Shown here in pieces: positions 35,501 through 38,609 of a DNA stretch of 38,609 nucleotides. Each line of letters starts with the position of its first letter. Position 1 is the first letter of the stretch. The position numbers were made by a program, and so were the translations under genes. This stretch comes from an uncultured Prevotella sp. (GTDB lineage Bacteria > Bacteroidota > Bacteroidia > Bacteroidales > Bacteroidaceae): the NCBI GenBank assembly GCA_905236165.1, contig CAJOOC010000058.1, forward strand, positions 1-38,609, in the 5' to 3' direction. Below the pieces are notes generated by a model. The model saw only the letters and a list, made by a program, of their open reading frames with translations. It searched no databases and had not been told where the DNA came from.

Positions 35501-36074
35501 AGAAATACCAGTCCTCACCAGCGGCAAGGAGGTCGTCTACCTGCTGAACGAGTTCATTACCCTTAGCAACGGCCTTAGCCATCATAAGAGCACTTTCGAG
35601 TTCATAGGCAGCATCATCAATGTTGACCTGCCAAGCCTCCTGGAGGTTCGTGTAGAAGCGAGCCGTCTTCATGTCGTACTCCGTCTCGTGATAGATAGCG
35701 CTGTACCACAGTCTCATGGTAAGCTTCTCATTCTCAACGGCATCATTGTACTGTTTCTCAAGTGCAATAGCCTGCACCTCGCTCAGCTTTGAGCGATTCG
35801 CATTAAAGAACTCGAAAATCTCGTTCTTAGCTTGGTCGAAAGCGGACCAGTCCAGGTCAAGACCCGTACCGACGTGAGACCCAGTATTCTGGGAAACGTA
35901 GGCAGCGTAACCCCGGTTGAAATTACGTCCCGGGTTATACGTCTGATAATCACTCTGATTACCTTCGGTATAACCGTTCTGTTGCCACCAGGTGTCATCG
36001 TAACCTGTCCACGCCATCGAACCAGTTACTACAAACGAGAGTAACAAGCTTAAAACAAATAGTTTTGTTTTCAT
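26514..36074 (-). CDS. Giant secreted modular surface protein, 3186 residues
   Basis: It begins with a signal peptide (MKTKLFVLSLLLSFVVTGSM, cleavage near MA-WTG). Residues about 70-1840 are six tandem alanine- and aspartate-rich, mainly helical modules. Each opens with W.Y..PL, then [DE]W[TS].[YF] (Trp at 76, 381, 672, 941, 1250, 1546), and later has YNQT.W..GI..DV. More helical FIVAR-like sequence runs to about residue 2320. The rest is beta-rich (GKMVVKPWKSNDPNPGQAQY on, then Ig-like stretches), with a short helical interlude, and ends in a 42-residue domain shared with the BspA-like neighbour (GVNNAKA, KNGKIVIVKGDQEFNASG). No enzyme motif is recognised; an adhesin or stalk is likely. The gene is intact, occupies a quarter of the window, and has its own terminator. 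Confidence 0.9.
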   Translation of the reverse strand: MKTKLFVLSLLLSFVVTGSMAWTGYDDTWWQQNGYTEGNQSDYQTYNPGRNFNRGYAAYVSQNTGSHVGTGLDLDWSAFDQAKNEIFEFFNANRSKLSEVQAIALEKQYNDAVENEKLTMRLWYSAIYHETEYDMKTARFYTNLQEAWQVNIDDAAYELESALMMAKAVAKGNELVQQVDDLLAAGEDWYFYGKNSTGNTFAWEDIETALNDMKDVLADPDVQALSPYGVYDSYDVDYYAEELAYYLDMNEKYKKEIDDEVLKLSNLLTQAGFVVDKVDAGEYSLAEPYNSQLRLAIQKADDALNDISADMLNRAYDKIEAITSNDEVYNSIAFAVAQLQAAIAQNLAGHDQQNALLAGTWTYGQPLPILNPSETPLELDWTEYDNALSELDGNKNSDAPGFSDAIEALVQQYQDKKSAVETEWGTDAFASDYTTYTLPSQWSYNQTVWNNAINDDAAVIRHAAAVAAAIYKLAHDYSNNQIADDVVFKGDLKTALDDAKSEVEYCLNKDEADANYYLTDDDVTWRVLNIDAVRQAYLAAVKAIQEEGTDAQTANSYLETMIAAAQNAADNMTGTSDVEKEAKKDLTDAISTAQDVADKANTPNYNDFESAKDINDAAKALAAAFSAAQNKYNSVSTAVVGTQTDDYWVYDVPVYGAGNQSADKDTKFPLDWTEYDALRDQLKNLALTYDKDAQTAANDFGQQYAAKEGKAVEQYNNVQAWTGAGDFDKAGNWSFNQATWQAGIDADVETMKSILVFANALESLAELKKAAWDLNNEDILKQYATQIDDAATAAGNALAKYNPLTSLEEADKDAIINATVALKDVLAANAEEKEDVDAAINLLKANIADAQAIIDKKMIADADVPTLQAGINDAQAIVDKWATPDYSALNNAADVTAAYMALTEVINNTAGSDTHQPEVSWDWTYSVPLRLGEEGTYDLDWTAYNTALANLKALQAETNDAAFAAVVNKLQAGYVAKQTRANDDWTSKQAWTSGSGYPNNWSYNVERWNLEIAKDANTINQLVDLVKAGNQVYDLIQDATAVLTSEKILGNYAPILQTTITASQKIYDDNITAGVTVTTNAKGYDEPTSTDDITGIRTAELKDALNVLETVLVANSQEMEDVLSAAELLENAINAANDAKAKVEDVNGGEQYITNITNYLEDTPNVVKLLANAKANNYTEAGFEIDDAQTIFNAIKELNAYVAGQIQAYVADITNTNNAGTAVDWVYAEPLRVGDNQDPRPATDPYTLEWTAYEESQAKIAALTSDDTDIQTIMSDVATIYADRETTAKDQWENVSAWTGTNNDKVNQYQYNQTTWQAGINQDVENMEDALEYLLALDKLYDLYTEQAAFIQTKEMLQAAYLKKNGLQKALDAAKALIDANKATPDATPASIAALNEAYANIDAAKQAVAEETKSVKTVQPLLNSAIADAKAAAEKVENVDPKTYYDNIMAAAVEAEKLLKQAQDDDFDGDADGNYVIKYAKTLTDAIRDLNKVVRDNMSEYIAGINNIVPTGEDWAYATPLRLGEEKDPAARDASTGETKYTLDWTDYDNALAELVALGASLKDADFAAGAYADAVKAFTDKETLAKDQWVNVAGWEGTNDKFVNQYQYNQTQWNAGIQNDVKQIQRFTAMVNALNDLYQAKTKAEAKYIPAADNANVLKSMAKNVQKRYDAADAAYTQYSPLTSVTLYDINAVENAAENLTLIIAKNDEETNDIDTHRAALNTIIKFVVNSQAKIKDDAEMKWYDALGTAITDAKTVWQNAVDKKYNEFKDTRDLTVAGRKLVEAMIENVGLYQDSIRTLKDSLEKVIVAARAAALVVNVNNPTSTDLQSEIGAAQAMTSAQANTDTNISKLNAEIAKLKRAYCTAFILDLDELRKAIAEAKKFQDGITPYNSFEGVEKAQEDIQAAIELAEKRLAKGEKWNASQISPDDPYTPHFEDAESFNKVNTETVPQVVDELNKAHIDYNLAALKAVADSCQNYLDNEDVVTLYQEAIKQVIDHANQVYAQYQADAANPAVFNNYEIQDKISDAIATAYGDFGKFVATNGDAIAEATTVRTKLQAKMDDAADLKADLTDKKSQDNLQTAIDTAKALYDTNSANPSELTNGITALDLAMRTARWTDDIARLNNAINTKEEEASTLTDPDAKEIMQLYITKAEALLEKLSTSVYTTVTTADVSNMIDELVSGLKQANEYNNGEMLPDMLAKASPYKELIPTEYQNALNAQENSASLTYTAVKAAGEALAEATSKAEAYTAAKEQLQTALDEAKLSEEPTTKLQNAITAGETAVAKAFTQDDVKLTAICNDMDAAYNALKAAMNNDRWTHQALGGKMVVKPWKSNDPNPGQAQYIKLAGKFTSADANVANNSVDLFITDIQGAEGTRTFSWTPFSVEGDYAANIVNLSSVGVSDFNNFKKYGWSYEEHYNDIIIKAGAIYSTGDGFVNANHTFGPFTWTNVWNTNDLDILDKDADGNYYGRYYTFKWSETNEGGVYRIPTLLGIYKDDNTDEFKVQDIRTYISKPNEDGTYFINSDLKLDGDKGYDTEGTVFNYENGTAILNGRWHRVQFIDKNQFLFHQAAQRAADWFNNAEDLRHYDTEALNELRKAVESDGNQWEDMTEAIEKAMEKVENSLNKVNMIKGDSIYGVLAADKERVYTITGAPGDAIDAIIMAQTNGGWTKDDSGFFQISNVDATVGADSTATLTVKFIPGANYPADYREYRAVLDVKVGNLNYQDNGKETLQQNLYGSNPMLSLKENELLQAHSLNLHRKDSITFDLFGRGYAYNYEKSKLVAKFYSATGLVLGSSEVKTTFAKPEFTCYAKDNDLDKTKFTVSYYPVDLGADVVKVVISDGVRDLDDITMTVNAAKSEITFDPTTVKDTQDNTISVEPMADGTMAYFYPADGETYTFPIAIANFDGVNANTKVVNEDGVISITTEKMGADGLVEEHLRHDIQITIDNRDYFTVETATTEVSGTSKNQFLIVVKTDKLTQGTKDDGQHNGLLQIIWQDQDTIKINLNQTLPWFSAPTTATEAGPIVDSVDGNIEWEFTEDGDKIWYVDVNDVDNYYNYAVNFGAYTNTDWFIVDPSISYQLTPKRGTRKYRLKITYNPHEVNTVYTDVLTLNIYDTKRNVIVATTSINLKGDAVATIKGGATGVNNAKAQSAKDGKYIKNGKIVIVKGDQEFNASGAAEK
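31100..35860 (-). repeat. Six tandem coding modules of about 270-310 codons
   Basis: The DNA encoding the [DE]W[TS].[YF] signature recurs at about 35847, 34932, 34059, 33252, 32325 and 31437, spacings of 807-927 bp. The second signature (YNQT.W..GI) follows by 180-230 bp in modules 2-6 and as a diverged form in module 1. Modules 5 and 6 are the most alike (NQYQYNQT.W.AGI). Boundaries are approximate. Confidence 0.8.
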
Positions 36075-36159
36075 AAGCGTTTTGTTGGTTTGGTTAATAA
36101 TTAAGTGAATAAATAAAAAATTAAAAAAATAATGTTTGTACTCATCTATAATTTATACA

Positions 36160-36195
36160 CGCGCGAGAGGCATCGTGCACATGCCACGTCGCGCG
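36160..36195 (-). promoter_or_regulatory. Hairpin upstream of the giant gene
   Basis: CGCGCGA-GA-GGCAT-CGTGCAC-ATGCC-ACG-TCGCGCG can fold into a 5-bp and a 7-bp stem separated by a small internal loop. It lies 86 nt before the start codon, downstream of a possible -7 box (TAAATTTG on the minus strand, 36237-36244, without a good TTG). Flanking TATAAT...TAC.CGCGAGA sequences are directly repeated. It may be a leader structure or operator. The gap 36075-36433 has no gene. Confidence 0.4.
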
Positions 36196-36433
36196 ATTTT
36201 ATAATGTACGCGAGACTATTTTGGCATATTCGCAGGCAAATTTACTAAATTTTAGTGAAATCAGACTAACAATTTGCCGAATTCTTATAAAAAAGACTAT
36301 TTCTCTAACTTTCCTTAACACTCTATCCGGATTTATTAACATTCCTTTGCAGCCGCACCAACTCACCGAAACAGAGCAAAGCTCCAACAATCCAGCACAA
36401 CACCCGACCCCCACCACGACCATAAGGAAAGCC

Positions 36434-36584
36434 AGGGACGTGGGCGTCTCGCCCGCGATGCCGGGAGGCATATTACGCTGTTGGGCTTCTCTTATTGTTA
36501 TCGCGGGCGAGACGCCCACGTCCCCGCGTTGATGAACGCTGATGAGGGATGCCGAGGACAGGGACGTGGGCGTCTCGCCCGCGA
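36434..36584. repeat. REP copies in alternating orientation (BIME-like)
   Basis: Copies at 36434-36458 (GTGGGCGTCTCGCCCGC orientation), 36501-36524 (reverse) and 36560-36584 (forward). The two inter-copy spacers, one containing ATTACGCTGTTGGGCTTCTC and the other GATGAACGCTGATGAGGGAT, recur almost unchanged at 38501-38609. The unit is thus a duplicated block, not isolated hairpins. Confidence 0.9.
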
Positions 36585-36866
36585 CAAACAAATTCGATAA
36601 CTTCCTGCAGCGGTATCGCGGGCGAGACGCCCACTTCCCTAAATCTCCCCCGCGACAACATGATTCGATAACATACTGCAGCAGCATCGCGGGCGAGACG
36701 CCCACGTCCCTAAACCTCCCCCGCGACAACATGATTCGATAACTTCCTGCAGCGGTAGCGCGGGCGAGACGCCCACGTCCCTAAACCTCCCCCGCGACAA
36801 CATGATTCGATAACATACTGCAGCAGCATCGCGGGCGAGACGCCCACGTCCCTAAACCTCCCCCGC
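36583..36866. repeat. Four-unit 71-bp tandem array, each unit with one REP
   Basis: Units are 36583-36653, 36654-36724, 36725-36795 and 36796-36866, each exactly 71 bp, with REP cores at 36616, 36687, 36758 and 36829. Units 2 and 4 are identical; units 1 and 3 share CTTCCTGCAGCGGTA where 2 and 4 have CATACTGCAGCAGCAT. CCCGCGA and TCGCGGG in each unit also form a longer-range stem. Not a CRISPR array: there are no unique spacers. Confidence 0.95.
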
Positions 36867-36910
36867 GAAACTGCAAACGATTGACATTACACTGAAGGCA
36901 AGACAGTGAG

Positions 36911-37498
36911 CTACGTCTCCAGACCGTAAGCACTGCTCCACGGGTATTGAGATTGAATGGCGCAAAGCCCTGCATTCACTGGATTGTTGTGGATATATCT
37001 CACTGCGGAATCGAAGTGTTTTGAGTCACGTATGTATCTGTCGAAATATTCTGACATCCATACCTTCCCAGACCTATCCAACAACTCATTTATCCTCTTG
37101 CTGGTATATGAACGCCAACTGTGTAATATCGTTGATAACGGAACATTACTCAACTGTTCTATAAGCACATGAACATGGTTGGGCATAATGCACCAAGCAA
37201 GCAGTCGATATCTGTCTCCCTCAAAATAGTGAAGGGCATCCTTTACAATAATGGCTACCCTCTCCTCACGTAAAAGGCAACTGCCATACCCCGCATCCTC
37301 ATAATTATCTATCAATACCAGCAACCGCCGTTTTGCCTCTGTCTTATCTGATTTGTCTGTTTCAATACGTTCCTTCCACTGCTGCACCACGTGTGCAGGT
37401 AAGCTGTCATACAGACGGAATGTAATCATCTGAAATCTCCTTCGTTCTATGTGAGGGAGGTAATTGCGACAATGGTAATCGGTATTGTTGTCAGGCAT
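36911..37498 (-). CDS. REP-associated tyrosine transposase (RAYT, Y1/HUH family)
   Basis: The 195-residue protein is a single-strand transposase relative of IS200/IS605 TnpA. The HUH metal-binding motif is MPNHVHVL (His108, His110). The catalytic tyrosine is probably Tyr155 in EYFDRYIRDSKHF, followed by the RAYT hallmark YIHNNPVNAGL and a terminal WSSAYG. The N-terminus YLPHIERRRFQMITFRLYDS is typical. The start MPDNN at 37498 is preferred; 37537 and 37507 are alternatives. The gene is intact and surrounded by at least a dozen copies of one GC-rich hairpin, as expected for a RAYT that acts on REP sequences. No flanking IS ends specific to this gene were seen. Confidence 0.9.
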   Translation of the reverse strand: MPDNNTDYHCRNYLPHIERRRFQMITFRLYDSLPAHVVQQWKERIETDKSDKTEAKRRLLVLIDNYEDAGYGSCLLREERVAIIVKDALHYFEGDRYRLLAWCIMPNHVHVLIEQLSNVPLSTILHSWRSYTSKRINELLDRSGKVWMSEYFDRYIRDSKHFDSAVRYIHNNPVNAGLCAIQSQYPWSSAYGLET

Positions 37499-37567
37499 AG
37501 TACACATAATAACAATTTGAGGAAGAAATGGGACCATTCATTTCGCAGACATGACTTTTGTGAAAAG

Positions 37568-37592
37568 TCGCGGGCGAGACGCCCACGTCCCT
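37568..37592. repeat. REP copy in the RAYT 5' leader
   Basis: TCGCGGGCGAGACGCCCAC plus GTCCCT lies between the RAYT promoter (37657-37687) and its start codon, so the transposase message carries the hairpin in its leader in the GTGGGCG...CGCCCGC sense. Confidence 0.9.
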
Positions 37593-37656
37593 GCGTTGAT
37601 GAAAACTAATTCGGTTTTGAAGAAAGGTCATTCTCGTTACGAACTGTTTCGTAATG

Positions 37657-37687
37657 CAAAGTTACGGAGAATTAATTAAACAACCAA
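37657..37687 (-). promoter_or_regulatory. Probable RAYT promoter
   Basis: Minus strand: TTG (37685-37687), 20-nt spacer, TAACTTTG (37657-37664), a full match. It predicts a leader of about 150 nt before 37498. Its upstream half is identical to that of the BspA/Big_2 promoter. Confidence 0.6.
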
Positions 37688-37735
37688 ACATTTTACCGAA
37701 ATAAGTAAGTTACACAAGCTATAGTTGCCGAGGAC

Positions 37736-37885
37736 AGGGACGTGGGCGTCCCGCCCGCGATGCCGTGAGGCATATAACACTGATGTTGATGTCGTCCTTT
37801 TTCTGTCGCGGGCGAGACGCCCACGTCCCTGATGGACAACGATGACAGCGCTTTTTTTTATCGCGGGCGAGACGCCCACGTCCCT
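37736..37885. repeat. Three REP copies upstream of the RAYT promoter
   Basis: Copies at 37736-37760 (forward, loop TCC), 37806-37830 and 37861-37885 (both reverse). The last two are 55 bp apart and each is followed by TGGACAACG. Confidence 0.9.
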
Positions 37886-37933
37886 GGTGGACAACGTTTA
37901 TTCATGCGCCAGCCTAAGTTGTCCTTGTTGTCC

Positions 37934-37999
37934 CAGTTGTCTCCTTAAAATCACTACAGTTGTTTCCTAAATAATTACACCCCAGTTGTCTCCATAAAA
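37934..37999. repeat. Three CAGTTGTCTCC direct repeats
   Basis: CAGTTGTYTCC followed by A/T-rich sequence occurs at 37934, 37957 and 37983 (spacings 23 and 26). They end directly at the left terminus of the 450-bp inverted-repeat element. Function unknown; a protein-binding array or an old insertion footprint is possible. Confidence 0.5.
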
Positions 38000-38001
38000 A
38001 T

Positions 38002-38451
38002 CAAAGTGTCGGTTTTTGTGCCGAAAACCTTACAAAGTGATTTTCGATTCGTGTTCTACGGCGCGGAATTTGCCAGCGAGAGTGAAGTTGGTCGCAAATA
38101 TCGCGTCGTAGAGGACGAATACGTAAACGTTTGTCATTCTGACAGTTACGTTGCAAGGCACTTCTTTGACACTCCGAAAGTGCTGTTTTTACCCTCGAAA
38201 AGTCCAGAAACGGCTAAAAATTTTGCAAAAACGGACACTCCGGAACGCTCTAACAGAGTCTCCATTAGGCCCTAATGGAGTATCAATGACCTCCTAATAG
38301 AGCCTCCATCACGCCTCAAACATATATGTACGTGTTCTGAAAGGACGAAGATGGACCTTACATCGGTTTTTTGCGCTCTATTTTGAAGGCAACAGTAGAA
38401 AAACACGAAATGACACTTTGTAAGGTTTCCGGCGCAAAAACCGACAGTTTG
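38002..38451. mobile_element. MITE-like element with 38-bp terminal inverted repeats
   Basis: Termini 38002-38039 and 38414-38451 are inverted repeats matching at 35 of 38 positions (GTCGGTTTTTGYGCCG, then CCTTACAAAGTG). The 450-bp interior has no convincing gene. It contains a perfect 21-nt palindrome, CTCCATTAGG-C-CCTAATGGAG, at 38260-38280. It could be a non-autonomous transposable element. No transposase with matching ends is in the window and no target duplication was certain by eye. Confidence 0.65.
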
Positions 38452-38476
38452 TAATGGCGGCCAAGGCCGCACGGCA

Positions 38477-38609
38477 TCGCGGGCAAGATGCCCACGTCCC
38501 CGCGTTGATGAACGCTGATGAGGGATGCCGAGGACAGGGACGTGGGCGTCTCGCCCGCGATGCCGTGAGGCATATTACGCTGTTGGGCTTCTCTTATTGT
38601 TGTCGCGGG
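38477..38609. repeat. REP block, near-copy of the block at 36458-36584, cut by the window end
   Basis: Copies at 38477-38500 (reverse, with gggcAagaTgccc in the stem), 38536-38560 (forward) and the first bases of another at 38603-38609. The spacer and second REP at 38501-38560 are identical to 36525-36584, and the following spacer repeats 36459-36500 with few changes. Confidence 0.9.

Noticed and set aside
36199..36742. Open frames across the REP region with repeated GVSPA and RDAHVP peptides
   Set aside because: The peptides are translations of the REP hairpins in several frames on both strands. No start context, promoter or domain supports them.
36583..36866. Possible CRISPR array
   Set aside because: The whole 71-bp unit repeats without unique spacers, and no cas gene is present. 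It is a REP-containing tandem repeat.
38006..38275. 89-codon open frame inside the inverted-repeat element
   Set aside because: Its start lies within the terminal inverted repeat, its composition is unlike neighbouring genes, and it has no recognisable domain.
1..38609. tRNA, rRNA or riboswitch genes
   Set aside because: No cloverleaf, rRNA segment or known riboswitch core was recognised by eye on either strand; a covariance search would be needed to exclude them fully.

Overview
The window looks like a chromosomal segment of a Prevotella-type member of the Bacteroidales. The evidence is direct: an N-succinylornithine-type carbamoyltransferase, the folP-cdaA pair, BspA-like leucine-rich-repeat proteins, a reverse rubrerythrin with a flavodiiron protein, and at least six promoters of the Bacteroidetes type (TTG, about 20 nt, TAnnTTTG).

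Layout. 1-2150: remnants of accessory genes (a truncated BspA-type protein and an ORF6N gene whose N-terminal frame carries stops), then argF'. 2287-6436: core metabolism on the plus strand (folP, cdaA, pta, ackA). 6595-8555: divergent rubrerythrin and flavodiiron genes for oxygen and peroxide defence. 8773-10794: a DUF1460 cell-wall amidase-like protein and an SGNH hydrolase in one minus-strand operon. 10940-17795: plus-strand surface-glycan cluster (kpsF, IspD/TarI-like cytidylyltransferase, extended SDR, an unknown gene, licD, glycosyltransferases) interrupted by an orphan hipB and a hipA remnant. 17911-23479: minus-strand half of the glycan locus (Wzx-type flippase, two paralogous multi-pass membrane proteins, a GT4 glycosyltransferase). 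23603-36074: two large secreted surface proteins, a BspA/Ig/Big_2 protein and a 3186-residue giant with six tandem modules of about 300 residues; both end in the same short C-terminal domain. 36075-38609: a gene-poor repeat region built around a REP-associated tyrosine transposase (RAYT).

How the parts may work together. The glycan cluster looks able to make a CDP-activated pentitol (kpsF plus cytidylyltransferase plus SDR) and to transfer it as a phosphodiester with LicD, a bacterial parallel of the ISPD/FKTN/FKRP ribitol-phosphate system; this is inference. The RAYT sits among at least 15 copies of a GC-rich hairpin, including an exact four-unit 71-bp tandem array with a 142-bp higher-order period, a copy in the transposase's own 5' leader, and a copy with a compensatory stem change. 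A separate 450-bp MITE-like element with 38-bp terminal inverted repeats lies beside it. The most noteworthy candidates are the RAYT/REP system, the CDP-pentitol/LicD cluster, and the giant modular surface protein with its shared C-terminal tag.
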